Below, one piece after another: positions 8,713-18,226 of a stretch of DNA of 64,000 bases. The position numbers and the translations under genes are program-made. The notes below the pieces were generated by a model. It was not told the DNA's origin, searched no databases, and was given only the letters and a program-made list of their open reading frames with translations. Source of the stretch: Streptococcus viridans (GTDB lineage: Bacteria; Bacillota; Bacilli; Lactobacillales; Streptococcaceae); contig NZ_LR134266.1 of assembly GCF_900636365.1 (NCBI RefSeq), positions 1,067,501-1,131,500 on the forward strand, written 5' to 3'. Every line of letters starts with the position of its first letter. Positions within the stretch are counted from its first letter, which is position 1.

Positions 8713-9354
8713 TTAATCCGTCACGGCACCTGTTCCATCAAGGCTCCAAGTATTTTCTACATAAGAGGTTAATTGAGCTAATGTTTTTTCATCTCCAAGA
8801 CAGGCAATGTAATGCATCTTCCCATCTATTTGAAAAAACCAGCAAGTAACATGTCGACCCGACTTAAGAATCATGTTTAATTGGGTGGCTACATTTCCAC
8901 CAACTTTTCTAGTAGATCTCCACGATTTTACTACTTTATTTATTTCGTTCAAGTCATTCTCAAATCTTTGAGCCATCACTTCATTAAAATCTTCCTCTTC
9001 GGCGACACCCGCTCTTTCTCTAGTAGTAGAGTTCAAAATAATCGCATTATCCACGCTTTTATCTGAGTACTGGATATTATCTCCACCTTCTTCATTTATA
9101 TATTTTACCCAATCACTTGGAATATTGACATACCCATAATCTGCTGATCCAATTCGTTTCGTTTCTGCGAGACTTTCACTATTATCTGATAGCTCTTCCT
9201 TTACCTTGCTACTTGATTTTGTTGTTTCTTTTGCCACATTCGTGGAACTAGATGCTGACGATGATTTACTAGACTCTTTCTTTGGACTAGTACAAGCAAA
9301 GAGACTGCCAACAGATAAAAACATAACTGACGCTAGTAGGAACTTATTTTTCAT
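8713..9354 (-). CDS. lipoprotein, paralogue 1 of a tandem pair
   Basis: 213 residues. A lipoprotein signal peptide has lipobox LFAC (Cys near residue 21), followed by a Ser/Lys-rich linker to about residue 60. The globular domain starts RIGSADYGYVNIPSDW, continues with ATQLNMILKSGRHVTCW and ends YVENTWSLDG. The same landmarks occur in the neighbour at 9641-10300, so the pair arose by tandem duplication. Its position on the outer face of the membrane is expected. Function is unknown. Confidence 0.8.
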   Translation of the reverse strand: MKNKFLLASVMFLSVGSLFACTSPKKESSKSSSASSSTNVAKETTKSSSKVKEELSDNSESLAETKRIGSADYGYVNIPSDWVKYINEEGGDNIQYSDKSVDNAIILNSTTRERAGVAEEEDFNEVMAQRFENDLNEINKVVKSWRSTRKVGGNVATQLNMILKSGRHVTCWFFQIDGKMHYIACLGDEKTLAQLTSYVENTWSLDGTGAVTD

Positions 9355-9447
9355 CTTTCTCTCCTCTATGATAGATTATATACACTAGTCTAACATCTTA
9401 TACTCTATTTTAAAAGGACCATTTAAATTTCTGACCAAAAAAACAAG

Positions 9448-9482
9448 AACTAATTCAAACTGATGAACTGTTTGAATTAGTC
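9448..9482. terminator. terminator after the second paralogous lipoprotein
   Basis: Arms of about 13 bp (ACTAATTCAAAC with GTTTGAATTAGT), then TTGTTTTTTT on the minus strand. Another short hairpin (GCTGTG/CACAGC, 9557-9574) lies between this and the stop codon at 9641. The rest of 9483-9640 shows nothing I can interpret. Confidence 0.75.
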
Positions 9483-9640
9483 CCTGCTTTCTTAAGGATA
9501 TACAACCTGAGAGATTCTTTGCTAACCAGGCTATAAGAAGTTGATTATTACAAGATGCTGTGCTTTATCACAGCTTCTCAAATTTCATCTATCAGCAATT
9601 GAAAATTGGTGACAATGAAAACAACTTCCTCACGAATGCA

Positions 9641-10300
9641 TTAGGCATTTGAACCTTTCTCATCCAAACTCCAAGTTTCCTCAATGTAAGGAATGAATTG
9701 AGCCAAGGTCTCTGGATCCCCTTCAAAAGACATCAAGTATACCTTATCATCCTTTTGGAAGACCCAAGTAATGAGGTACTGTCCAGATTTTAGGATAATA
9801 TTCAGCTGCAAGGCTTCATTCCCTGAGACAGTAGTCTTCGCTCCCCACATTTTCTCTACTTCTTTATTGTCATTCCAATAGTAAGCAATTCGGTTGGCAA
9901 TCAACTCTGCGTTGAAGACTTCCCCTTCACCGACATTTGCTTTCTCTTTAGTATACCCGTTCATGGTAACGATGTTGTAGGCACTTCCATCTGTAAATTG
10001 AATGCTGTCTCCGCCATCTATATCTGTAAATTTAATCCACTTGCTTGGGATATCGATATAACCATAATCTGCAGAACCAACCCGTTTGGTTTCGACAGAA
10101 CCCTTGTTATCATCCGATGATTTTGATTCTACCTTGCTAGAGGTTTTTTTACTAGAGGATTTTTTGCTCTTTTTTACCACCTCAGTGGAACTAGATTCAG
10201 ATGACAATGGTTTTCTAGACTCTTTTTTAGGTGTGCTACAAGCTACAAGGGCAACAGCTGATAAGACCGAGACGGTCGCTAGTAGGAACTTATTTTTCAT
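9641..10300 (-). CDS. lipoprotein, paralogue 2 of a tandem pair
   Basis: 219 residues. Lipobox LVAC with Cys near residue 21, a long Ser/Lys linker, then RVGSADYGYIDIPSKW, LQLNIILKSGQYLITW and YIEETWSLDEKG, matching the neighbour at 8713-9354 along the full domain. The signal peptide start MKNKFLLA is nearly identical in both. Each copy has its own terminator, so they are separately transcribed. Function is not recognised. Confidence 0.8.
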   Translation of the reverse strand: MKNKFLLATVSVLSAVALVACSTPKKESRKPLSSESSSTEVVKKSKKSSSKKTSSKVESKSSDDNKGSVETKRVGSADYGYIDIPSKWIKFTDIDGGDSIQFTDGSAYNIVTMNGYTKEKANVGEGEVFNAELIANRIAYYWNDNKEVEKMWGAKTTVSGNEALQLNIILKSGQYLITWVFQKDDKVYLMSFEGDPETLAQFIPYIEETWSLDEKGSNA

Positions 10301-10391
10301 CTTTTCTCTCCTTTGTGATGGATTTTGATACCTCTAGTTTATCACGTTCAATGAAGATTTGAAAGCGCTATTTGTCTAGTCCGAAAGAAAA

Positions 10392-10411
10392 AACGCCCCT
10401 AGTGGGACGTT
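10392..10411. terminator. terminator after lepA
   Basis: AACGCCCC and GGGACGTT arms with a short loop and TTTTTTC on the minus strand. Confidence 0.8.
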
Positions 10412-10440
10412 TGATTTGTTCGAACATTTCAGAGAGAAGC

Positions 10441-12264
10441 TTACTCCTCATCCATTGACAAAACTGACAAGAAGGCTTCCTGTGGTACTTCTACCGAACC
10501 GATAGCTTTCATGCGTTTCTTACCAGCTTTTTGTTTTTCAAGAAGCTTCCGTTTCCGTGATACGTCACCACCATAACACTTGGCCAAGACGTTCTTACGA
10601 AGAGCCTTGATATCAGTACGTGCAACGATCTTATGACCGATGGCTGCTTGGATAGGCACTTCAAACTGTTGACGAGGGATAATCTTCTTGAGCTTCTCAA
10701 CTATCAACTTACCACGTTCATAGGCAAAGTCCTTGTGAACGATAAAGCTGAGAGCATCGACGGTATCGCCATTGAGAAGGATATCCATTTTAACCAATTT
10801 AGATGGACGGTATTCAGACAACTCATAGTCAAAGCTTGCATAGCCACGCGTAGAGGATTTCAATTTATCAAAGAAATCAAAGACAATCTCAGCTAGTGGG
10901 ATTTGATAGATGACATTGACCCTATTTTCATCGATGTAGTCCATGGTCACAAAATCCCCACGTTTCCGTTGGGCTAATTCCATGACGGCCCCGACAAACT
11001 CTTGTGGCACCATGATTTGCGCTTTGACATAAGGTTCTTCAATCGAAGCAATCTTGGTTGGATCTGGGAACTCAGATGGGTTGGACACATCCAGCACTTC
11101 TCCGTCTGTCAAATTGACCTTGTAGATTACAGACGGCGCTGTCATGATCAAGTCAATATTGAACTCGCGCTCCAAGCGTTCCTGGATAACGTCCATATGA
11201 AGGAGTCCCAAGAAACCACAACGGAAACCAAAACCAAGGGCTTGAGATGTTTCAGGCTCAAATTGGAGACTAGCATCATTCAATTGCAACTTTTCCAAGG
11301 CTTCACGAAGATCATTGTATTTGTTTGATTCGATTGGGTAAAGACCGGCAAAGACCATTGGGTTCATTTGCTTGTAACCATGAAGGGGCTCACTTGCTGG
11401 ATTGGTCGCTAGGGTCACCGTATCCCCGACACGGGTGTCCGCAACAGTCTTGATAGAAGCCGCAATATAACCAACATCTCCTGTCGCAAGGAAATCACGA
11501 CCAACTGCTTTAGGAGTAAAGATCCCTACCTCAGTCACGTCAAAGGTCTTACCATTGCTCATCAACTGGATGGTGTCGCCAGGCTTCACCATACCATTGA
11601 CAACCCGAACTTGAAGGATAACTCCACGATAGGGGTCGTATACTGAGTCAAAGATCAAGGCTTGCAATGGAGCAGCAACATCCCCAGTAGGAGCTGGAAC
11701 TTTCTCAACAATTTGTTCCAAAATCTCTTCAATCCCGATACCAGCCTTGGCTGAAGCTAGAACTGCTTCACTGGCATCCAAACCAATGACATCTTCTACT
11801 TCTGTGCGCACCCGTTCTGGATCGGCAGCTGGCAAATCGATTTTATTGATAACTGGCAGGATTTCCAAATCATTGTCCAGCGCTAAGTAGACATTGGCTA
11901 GGGTCTGAGCTTCAATCCCTTGAGCCGCATCCACTACGAGAATGGCTCCCTCACAGGCAGCCAGCGAACGAGAAACCTCATAAGTAAAGTCCACGTGTCC
12001 CGGTGTGTCAATCAAGTGGAAGATGTAGGTTTCCCCATCTTTAGCCGTGTAATTCAACTCGATGGCATTAAGCTTAATGGTAATCCCACGTTCCCGTTCT
12101 AAATCCATGCTGTCCAAAAGTTGGGCTTGCATTTCCCGACTAGAAACGGTCTCAGTTTTTTCTAAGATTCGGTCCGCCAAGGTTGACTTTCCGTGGTCAA
12201 TATGGGCGATAATGGAGAAGTTCCGAATCTTCTCTTGTCGTTTCTTTAATTCTTCTAAATTCAT
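10441..12264 (-). CDS. lepA: elongation factor 4 (LepA)
   Basis: 607 residues, full length. EF4 is a ribosome-associated GTPase that acts in translation initiation, elongation recovery and 30S biogenesis. G1 is AHIDHGKST near residue 20, G3 DTPGHVDF near 87 and G4 NKIDLP near 141. The EF-G-like domains follow, and the LepA-specific C-terminal region is [25 protein letters not shown] precedes the ATG, with a TGT-TATAAT extended -10 at 12294-12299. It is divergent from the regulator gene at 12457. Confidence 0.98.
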   Translation of the reverse strand: MNLEELKKRQEKIRNFSIIAHIDHGKSTLADRILEKTETVSSREMQAQLLDSMDLERERGITIKLNAIELNYTAKDGETYIFHLIDTPGHVDFTYEVSRSLAACEGAILVVDAAQGIEAQTLANVYLALDNDLEILPVINKIDLPAADPERVRTEVEDVIGLDASEAVLASAKAGIGIEEILEQIVEKVPAPTGDVAAPLQALIFDSVYDPYRGVILQVRVVNGMVKPGDTIQLMSNGKTFDVTEVGIFTPKAVGRDFLATGDVGYIAASIKTVADTRVGDTVTLATNPASEPLHGYKQMNPMVFAGLYPIESNKYNDLREALEKLQLNDASLQFEPETSQALGFGFRCGFLGLLHMDVIQERLEREFNIDLIMTAPSVIYKVNLTDGEVLDVSNPSEFPDPTKIASIEEPYVKAQIMVPQEFVGAVMELAQRKRGDFVTMDYIDENRVNVIYQIPLAEIVFDFFDKLKSSTRGYASFDYELSEYRPSKLVKMDILLNGDTVDALSFIVHKDFAYERGKLIVEKLKKIIPRQQFEVPIQAAIGHKIVARTDIKALRKNVLAKCYGGDVSRKRKLLEKQKAGKKRMKAIGSVEVPQEAFLSVLSMDEE

Positions 12265-12398
12265 TTTTTCATCCTTATAAAATCATTCAGTATATTATAA
12301 CAAAAAGGCTGTTTCTTGGCTAGTTTTAAGAAATCAAAACTAGCTATATATGATTTATATCGAAATTGTTTAAATTCTTCATTTATGTAAGGTTTTTG

Positions 12399-12427
12399 TT
12401 TACTTTTTCGATTTAATTCGCTATAAT
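12399..12427 (+). promoter_or_regulatory. promoter of the XRE/S24 regulator operon
   Basis: TTTACT (12399-12404), a 17-nt spacer and TATAAT (12422-12427). Confidence 0.7.
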
Positions 12428-12456
12428 GAGTTGTAATGTAAAAGGAGGTGAAGCTC

Positions 12457-13209
12457 TTGGCAAGAGGACGTGGAAAAGCAAGCCCACAAGATAAAGAGGC
12501 TTTGCGCATTATTTCCGAAAAAATAAGAGAACTATTAAAGGTTCAAAACAAGAAACAGGTCGATTTATCTCGTACAACTGGTATTCCAGCTAGTACCTTA
12601 ACTGGCTATGTGAAGGGCACTTCTCTCCCAGTTAGTGAGAACTTAGAAAAGATTGCTAGCTTCTTTGAAATCCCCATCTCTGACCTAGATCCTCGTTATA
12701 GTCAACCAGATACCTTGGAGGATTCTAAGATTGAGTTTATCTATAAGCAACTGGATGAGGATTTTCAAGATTCACTCTTAGAGGAAGCCAATCGCTTGTT
12801 GGTTTTACAGGCTGAACGGAAACGTATCGAGAAAAAATACACACCATATACGGTCTTCGACAGTTATGCTGCAAGTCAAAGTGCTTCTAAGGGAGATTTG
12901 GTTTGGTTTGATCAAAAACTGGCCTACGATCTAGCACTTTGGATTCATACAGACTCGCTGGAACCTAAATATCCAAAGGGAGCTGTTGCCCTAATCAAGC
13001 AAACTTTCTACGATACTGCCGGTGCAATCTATGCTATTGAGTACGACGGGCAAACCTTGATCAAGCGTGTCTTCCGTGAAGCCCAAGGGATTCGTCTCGT
13101 TTCCCTCAATAAAAAGTACAGTGATAAGATTATTCCTTTAGAAGAGGAACCGAGAGTCATCGGAAAAGTCATTGCTAGCTTTCTTCCAGCTAAGGAGGAT
13201 GAGCTATGA
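12457..13209 (+). CDS. XRE-family regulator with S24 (LexA/CI-type) peptidase domain
   Basis: 250 residues from TTG at 12457, which lies 8 nt after GGAGG. A GTG at 12448 sits inside the ribosome-binding site and is unlikely. Residues about 15-75 are an HTH_XRE domain (KKQVDLSRTTGIPASTLTGY). The C-terminal half is an S24-like domain with the Ser in HTDSLEP (Ser167) and the Lys in LIKR (Lys203), where the catalytic dyad is expected. Such proteins are DNA-binding repressors that can inactivate themselves by autocleavage on RecA filaments. No phage genes surround it. It overlaps the phosphatase gene by ATGA. Confidence 0.85.
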   Translation: MARGRGKASPQDKEALRIISEKIRELLKVQNKKQVDLSRTTGIPASTLTGYVKGTSLPVSENLEKIASFFEIPISDLDPRYSQPDTLEDSKIEFIYKQLDEDFQDSLLEEANRLLVLQAERKRIEKKYTPYTVFDSYAASQSASKGDLVWFDQKLAYDLALWIHTDSLEPKYPKGAVALIKQTFYDTAGAIYAIEYDGQTLIKRVFREAQGIRLVSLNKKYSDKIIPLEEEPRVIGKVIASFLPAKEDEL

Positions 13210-14024
13210 TTCGATTAGTTGCTATTGATTTAGATGGGACACTTTTATCACCAGACAAAACCATTAGTCCTGCTAATAAGCAGGCTCTTTTGGATGCTGA
13301 AGCTGCTGGTGTACACGTCGTCATCTGTACAGGTCGCCCTCTCTCTGGTGTTCGTCCAATTTTTGAAGAAATCGGCTTCAAAAGTAACCACTCCTACTCT
13401 GTGATTAATAATGGTTGTACAACTGTCAAATCATCAGATTGGTCTGTTATCAGTTATGATGCCTTATCTGAAGAAGATTTGGTTTATCTCGATCAACTGA
13501 CTCAGGAGATCCATCCTCAATTAAGCTTATTCGATTTAAATCGCTATATCATTTTGAATCGGAAACCTTCTGAAATAGCTAAAATGGATGCTAGCATCGT
13601 TTCTGCAGTCCCCGTGTCACTTGGCCTAGAAGAAATTCTTGAGGCACAACCGATTTTCCAAGGGATGTTTATCGATCAGAAAGAGCAGATTGATGTCTTT
13701 CAAGAAACCTATGAAGAAGTATTAGCCCAGCGCTTCCACACTATTCGCTCCCAACCGATCCTATTTGAGATCCTTCCTAAAGGGGTAAATAAAGCGACCG
13801 GCTTAAAGGCACTGGCTGAATACTTAGGAATTCCAAGGCAAGAGGTCATGGCTATTGGCGATGAGAACAACGATATTGAAATGATTGAATTCGCGGGTCT
13901 TGGAGTTGCTATGGGCAATGCTCCATCTCCTATTAAAGCCTTGGCTGATGTCACTACTACTTCTAACGAAGAAGACGGTGTCGCTACTGCTATCAAGCGC
14001 TATGTTTTACAAGCACAGAACTAG
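13206..14024 (+). CDS. Cof-type HAD phosphatase
   Basis: 272 residues. HAD motif I is [15 protein letters not shown] at residues 5-19, motif [10 protein letters not shown] near 42, and the C2B cap is followed by [23 protein letters not shown] (motifs III and IV). Cof/YidA phosphatases act on sugar phosphates and related small metabolites. The substrate cannot be read from sequence. Its ATG overlaps the stop of the regulator gene (ATGA), and it is 14 nt ahead of pepT. Confidence 0.9.
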   Translation: MIRLVAIDLDGTLLSPDKTISPANKQALLDAEAAGVHVVICTGRPLSGVRPIFEEIGFKSNHSYSVINNGCTTVKSSDWSVISYDALSEEDLVYLDQLTQEIHPQLSLFDLNRYIILNRKPSEIAKMDASIVSAVPVSLGLEEILEAQPIFQGMFIDQKEQIDVFQETYEEVLAQRFHTIRSQPILFEILPKGVNKATGLKALAEYLGIPRQEVMAIGDENNDIEMIEFAGLGVAMGNAPSPIKALADVTTTSNEEDGVATAIKRYVLQAQN

Positions 14025-14038
14025 AAAAGGAAAAACAA

Positions 14039-15259
14039 ATGAAATACCCAACATTATTAGAACGTTTTTTAACCTATGTCAAAGTCAACACTCGCTCTGA
14101 TGAGACTTCAACAACAACTCCTAGTACAGCTTCTCAAGTAGAGTTTGCAAAGAATGTACTGCTTCCTGAAATGGAACGAGTTGGACTGCAAAATGTTTAT
14201 TATCTTCCAAACGGTTTTGCGATTGGAACGCTGCCAGCAAACGATCCAAGTCTTACCCGAAAGATTGGCTTTATCTCTCATATGGATACAGCTGACTTCA
14301 ATGCTGAGAATATCAGCCCACAAGTCATCGAAAACTATGATGGTGGCACTATTGCTCTCGGGGATTCTGGTTATTCACTTGATCCAGCCGACTTTGCTAA
14401 CCTCCATAACTACAAAGGTCAAACCTTGATCACTACTGACGGTACGACCCTTCTTGGTGCAGATGACAAATCAGGGATTGCTGAGATTATGACAGCCATC
14501 GAATACTTGAATGCTCATCCAGAAATCAAACACTGCGAAATCCGAGTTGGCTTTGGACCAGATGAAGAAATCGGAGTCGGAGCAGATAAGTTTGATGCAG
14601 AAGATTTCAATGTAGACTTCGCTTATACAGTGGACGGTGGTCCTCTTGGTGAATTGCAATACGAAACCTTCTCTGCTGCAGGAGCTGAAATTACCTTTAA
14701 AGGGCGCAATGTGCACCCAGGTACTGCTAAGAACCAAATGGTCAATGCCCTCCAGTTAGCCATTGACTTCCACAATCAACTCCCTGAAGAAGACCGCCCA
14801 GAAAAAACAGATGGCTATCAAGGCTTCTTCCATTTGATGAATATCGAGGGGACTGTTGAGGAAGCGCATGCTAGCTACATTATACGTGACTTCGAGACAG
14901 AGAACTTTGAAGCCCGTAAAGCTATGATGGAAGACATCGCAAGCAAGATGAACCAAGAACTTGGTGCCGAACGTGTTCTCTTGACACTTAAAGACCAGTA
15001 CTACAACATGAAACAGGTCATCGAGAAAGATATGACACCTGTCAACTTGGCTAAGGAAGTCATGGAAGATTTAGGCATTACTCCTATTATCGAACCAATC
15101 CGCGGTGGTACAGACGGTTCTAAGATTTCCTTCATGGGAATTCCAACTCCAAACCTTTTCGCTGGTGGCGAAAATATGCATGGTCGCTTTGAATACGTCA
15201 GCCTTCAAACCATGGAACGTGCAGTGGATACCATTATCGGAATTGTTAGCCATTCCTAA
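14039..15259 (+). CDS. pepT: peptidase T (tripeptide aminopeptidase)
   Basis: 406 residues, the normal length. PepT is a cytosolic dizinc M20B peptidase that releases the N-terminal residue of tripeptides. Metal-site landmarks are [10 protein letters not shown] (His near residue 80), [15 protein letters not shown] (Asp/Glu region near 142), [11 protein letters not shown] near 173, [11 protein letters not shown] and the C-terminal [20 protein letters not shown] precedes the ATG. It ends just before a bidirectional terminator facing the pyr operon. Confidence 0.96.
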   Translation: MKYPTLLERFLTYVKVNTRSDETSTTTPSTASQVEFAKNVLLPEMERVGLQNVYYLPNGFAIGTLPANDPSLTRKIGFISHMDTADFNAENISPQVIENYDGGTIALGDSGYSLDPADFANLHNYKGQTLITTDGTTLLGADDKSGIAEIMTAIEYLNAHPEIKHCEIRVGFGPDEEIGVGADKFDAEDFNVDFAYTVDGGPLGELQYETFSAAGAEITFKGRNVHPGTAKNQMVNALQLAIDFHNQLPEEDRPEKTDGYQGFFHLMNIEGTVEEAHASYIIRDFETENFEARKAMMEDIASKMNQELGAERVLLTLKDQYYNMKQVIEKDMTPVNLAKEVMEDLGITPIIEPIRGGTDGSKISFMGIPTPNLFAGGENMHGRFEYVSLQTMERAVDTIIGIVSHS

Positions 15260-15282
15260 TCCACACTATTGAATTAAACAAA

Positions 15283-15309
15283 GAGCTTCGGTTATCTTGA
15301 CCGAAGCTC
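15283..15309. terminator. bidirectional terminator between pepT and the pyr operon
   Basis: Perfect 10-bp arms GAGCTTCGGT and ACCGAAGCTC around a 7-nt loop, with T-rich sequence on both outer sides. Confidence 0.85.
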
Positions 15310-15314
15310 ATTTT

Positions 15315-17042
15315 CTATTCATCCAAATATTCTACCTGACCAAACTGGCTGTTAATCTGGTCTTGGTAAGTCTCATAAATTGAGAGGGGGATTCGCAAGC
15401 AAGTATCTGCTTCATGTCCTGCAAAAGGACGATGTGTCAGAAGGGCTACTTTTCTTCCCTTTTCATGCTCCTGCTTCAAGCAATCTATCAGTCTAAGAAT
15501 CTGGCTCGAATCTTCTGGAGCGCTTCGATCAACCAATAATGTCCATTGACTCCAATCTGGTGCCTCATTCTCGCCACAGATCGAAGTATAGTAAGAAACC
15601 CTTTCGCCAACTTGACCGAATCCAGCTGTTAAATCCAAAGGACGTAATTTTAGCTCAGGACATAGTTGCTCCTTCTCTTGTCGCTCATACAAGTAAAGAT
15701 TATATAAAAACTGGAGATAAAACGGATCCATTCGACTCAGGTCACTCACTTCTTCCATCTCGAACCCTCGATGAAATGCCTCTAAGATAGATGAGAAGCG
15801 ATATGGCATTCGTTTAGCAATCCGTTGAATGAGTTCATCGTCCGAAACCTCTTTTAGAATATGCTTAGGCCATTGATCCGAACCGAAATTTTCAACGGCT
15901 TGCTGATAGGCTTCTTCTAGACTTGTACCAAACCCATGAATTGCACCAACTGAATGAATTTGTGTGTTGAGAACTTTTGTCACCTTTTCCATTGGAAAAA
16001 CAGGGAGTTTAAAGAAAATACGATCTAGAGTGGGTTCAAAGAGGGCTGTAAGACCCTTCATCGTAGGATGAGGAAGATCCAAAAGGTGGTCGCCTAATTT
16101 TAAGCATAAGGCCTGGTGATAAATCGAATAACCTAAGGCCATGGACATGGTCGAGAAGGAATCCGAAGCAAAAGGATTGACCTCAAGAATATAGAATTGG
16201 TAACTCTTTGGATCTAGCGCAAACTTGATGGACGTCGCTCCAACTAGTCTCAAATGCCGGACAATAGACAGTGCTGCCTCTCTCAAGGTCTGATGCTCGG
16301 TATCCGTCAGCGTCAGACTAGGGATGACTTGATAAGAATCACTGGAATGGATCCCCACCGGGTCGACGCTCTCAATGTTTCCCGCAAGGTAATAATTATC
16401 CTGACGATCTCGGACAACGATGTATTCCAACTCCTTGAAACCAACCGTCGAGAACTCCAACAAACACTGAGCCTGTGGCGATACTTCTAGTCCTTTTTCG
16501 ACAGCATCACATAAATCATCCAAGTTATTAGCGATCCGACGGCCTTGCCCATGCTTGCTGGCAAGTGGCCAAACAACAATAGGGAATTGGATTTGCTCTG
16601 AGAACTCAATAGCCTCTCTGACTGTCGAAACCAAGGAAGAGGAAGGAACTTGATAACCTAAGTCCTTTAGAAAAGACTTTTGGTCTGCCTGGTGGTAAAA
16701 GGTACGGTACTGCCTAAGCGAAGTTCCTAGAATACGGATCTTGTGTTCCTTGAGAAACCCAATTTCCTCCAATCGAAATAATAGCCCAAGGACTTGCTTA
16801 TCCGCAAATGACAGCAGTAAATTTTTGGTTTTCGTCGCTAGAAGGGCTTCTTTTAGACTATCCAACTTTAAACGAATAACGGAAACAGCATTTCCTACTT
16901 CTTTTGTGATTCCGTTCTCGTCTCCACAATAGAGGATTTCTGTCTGGTAGCCACGTTCTTTTAATAAGGGACAAGACGTGAGTGCTCCAAGCAAACTGAC
17001 ATCATTGAAGGATTCTGCACACAAAAGCGTTACTTGATTCAT
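15315..17042 (-). CDS. half-length, substituted CarB homologue (carbamoyl-phosphate synthase large chain-like)
   Basis: 575 residues from ATG at 17042, with AGGAG 8 nt upstream and ATGA overlap with the carA-like stop. Normal CarB is about 1060 residues. This one aligns with the N-terminal half: pre-ATP-grasp, ATP-grasp and oligomerisation domain, then a stub of the second half. The second ATP-grasp and the allosteric domain are absent. The family's GGQT motif is missing. At positions equivalent to E. coli R169, Q285 and R303 it has Trp158, Lys273 and Phe291, while Glu287 and Asn289 (EVNP) remain. Landmarks such as KELEYIVVRD and PVGIHSSDS make the ancestry clear. Carboxyphosphate and carbamoyl-phosphate synthesis is unlikely. 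The frame is open and clean, so it may be a retained pseudoenzyme. Confidence 0.82.
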   Translation of the reverse strand: MNQVTLLCAESFNDVSLLGALTSCPLLKERGYQTEILYCGDENGITKEVGNAVSVIRLKLDSLKEALLATKTKNLLLSFADKQVLGLLFRLEEIGFLKEHKIRILGTSLRQYRTFYHQADQKSFLKDLGYQVPSSSLVSTVREAIEFSEQIQFPIVVWPLASKHGQGRRIANNLDDLCDAVEKGLEVSPQAQCLLEFSTVGFKELEYIVVRDRQDNYYLAGNIESVDPVGIHSSDSYQVIPSLTLTDTEHQTLREAALSIVRHLRLVGATSIKFALDPKSYQFYILEVNPFASDSFSTMSMALGYSIYHQALCLKLGDHLLDLPHPTMKGLTALFEPTLDRIFFKLPVFPMEKVTKVLNTQIHSVGAIHGFGTSLEEAYQQAVENFGSDQWPKHILKEVSDDELIQRIAKRMPYRFSSILEAFHRGFEMEEVSDLSRMDPFYLQFLYNLYLYERQEKEQLCPELKLRPLDLTAGFGQVGERVSYYTSICGENEAPDWSQWTLLVDRSAPEDSSQILRLIDCLKQEHEKGRKVALLTHRPFAGHEADTCLRIPLSIYETYQDQINSQFGQVEYLDE

Positions 17043-18136
17043 GACCATAACTCCTCCCTTCTTTCGTCTAATTTACTTTCAATCAGATCCATAAATTCGT
17101 CATAGAAATAGAGACTTTCCCTTGGTCCTGGACTGGACTCAATATGGTAGAGGACACCGATCAAAGGAAGATAGCGGTGACGAAAGGCCTCAATCGAGTG
17201 ATCATGAAGCTCCTCATGGGTGATCAGAAAATCACGTGGAAGAGTATCGCGCTCGATGTTGTACTGGTGATTCTGGCTAGTGATTTCGACTTTTCCAGTA
17301 GCCACCTCTTTTACCGGAATGTTGAGACCTCGATGAGGACTTTTTAGTTTCGCGAGGCTTCCCCCGTGGGCAAGGGCCAGCAATTCTGCCCCCAAGCCGA
17401 TCCCCATAATCGGAATATGAGGATCAATTTTAGCAATAACCTGGCAAATACCATCGATATGATGAGGATTCCCTGGACCACTAGATAGAATAATGCCATC
17501 TGGCTGCAAATCCTTCAATTCCTTCAATTTAACTGAATAAGGAACGACCGTGACGTTACAACCCCGCGCAATCAATTGACGCAAAACGGAATGCCGTAAG
17601 CCCAAGTCAATCAGGACAATACTCTTCCCAAATCCTGGTGCAGCATAGGGCGTTTTGGTCGACACCTGACGGACTTGGTCAAAAGGCAAGACGGTTGCCC
17701 GAAGCTGGTCTAAGATATGCTCGATCGCATCCCCCTCATTGACCACTGTAGCCTTCATACTTCCATGTTCAGTAACAATTTTAGCCAGCTTTCGAGTATC
17801 GACTCCTTGGATCCCTGGAATATTGTGTTTCTTCAGATAAGCATCTAAGGATAACTGTTTGCGCCAATTACTGGGATGACTCGCTAATTGATGCACTACC
17901 ACTGCTAGACACCCAGGAAAAATAGATTCATAATCATCTCGGTTTATCCCAGTTGTACCGATAACTGGAAAAGTAAAGGCTAAAATTTGCCCCTTATAGG
18001 ACTGGTCGGTAATCAACTCCTGATAACCCGTCATGGCAGAATTTAAGACCAATTCTCCACTGACATAGGTATCAGCTCCAAAACCAGTTCCTTCAAAAAC
18101 CGTCCCATCTTCTAACACTAAGAGACGTTTTACCAT
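17039..18136 (-). CDS. carA: CarA homologue lacking the catalytic cysteine (carbamoyl-phosphate synthase small chain-like)
   Basis: 365 residues, normal CarA length, with LVLEDGTVFEGTGFG, GTTGINRDDYES and SSGPGNP landmarks. CarA is the class I glutaminase that passes ammonia to CarB. The nucleophile segment, usually GICLGHQ, reads GIGLGAE here. Gly247 replaces Cys (codon GGC at 17396-17398, one base from TGC), and the following His and Gln are also changed. The His331/Glu333 pair (YHIESSPGP) is kept. HRGLNIPVKE replaces the usual HRGANHPVKD. Glutamine hydrolysis should therefore be lost. It sits downstream of pyrB and overlaps the CarB-like gene by ATGA. Confidence 0.85.
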   Translation of the reverse strand: MVKRLLVLEDGTVFEGTGFGADTYVSGELVLNSAMTGYQELITDQSYKGQILAFTFPVIGTTGINRDDYESIFPGCLAVVVHQLASHPSNWRKQLSLDAYLKKHNIPGIQGVDTRKLAKIVTEHGSMKATVVNEGDAIEHILDQLRATVLPFDQVRQVSTKTPYAAPGFGKSIVLIDLGLRHSVLRQLIARGCNVTVVPYSVKLKELKDLQPDGIILSSGPGNPHHIDGICQVIAKIDPHIPIMGIGLGAELLALAHGGSLAKLKSPHRGLNIPVKEVATGKVEITSQNHQYNIERDTLPRDFLITHEELHDHSIEAFRHRYLPLIGVLYHIESSPGPRESLYFYDEFMDLIESKLDERREELWS

Positions 18137-18160
18137 AAATTCTCCTTACAAACTCCAAAA

Positions 18161-18208
18161 AGAAAAGTGAGAAAAGACCACCTTTTTGTAGACTCCCTCA
18201 CTTCTCCT
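18161..18208 (-). terminator. hairpin between pyrB and the carA-like gene
   Basis: The 90-bp gap holds arms AGAAAAGTGAG (18161-18171) and CTCACTTCTC (18197-18206) with one mismatch. The minus strand continues into TTTTCTTTTTGG. It looks like an internal terminator that could lower expression of the carA/carB-like pair relative to pyrB. Confidence 0.55.
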
Positions 18209-18226
18209 TTCTATTTTCTTACTCTA

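Noticed and set aside
12261-12509. 82-residue minus-strand ORF
   Set aside because: It lies across the divergent lepA/regulator promoters and the regulator's start, with no ribosome-binding site.
15315-18136. Frameshift or assembly error as explanation of the short CarB-like gene
   Set aside because: The stop is followed within 5 bp by a terminator and then convergent pepT, so there is no trace of the missing C-terminal half, and point substitutions also affect the retained part.
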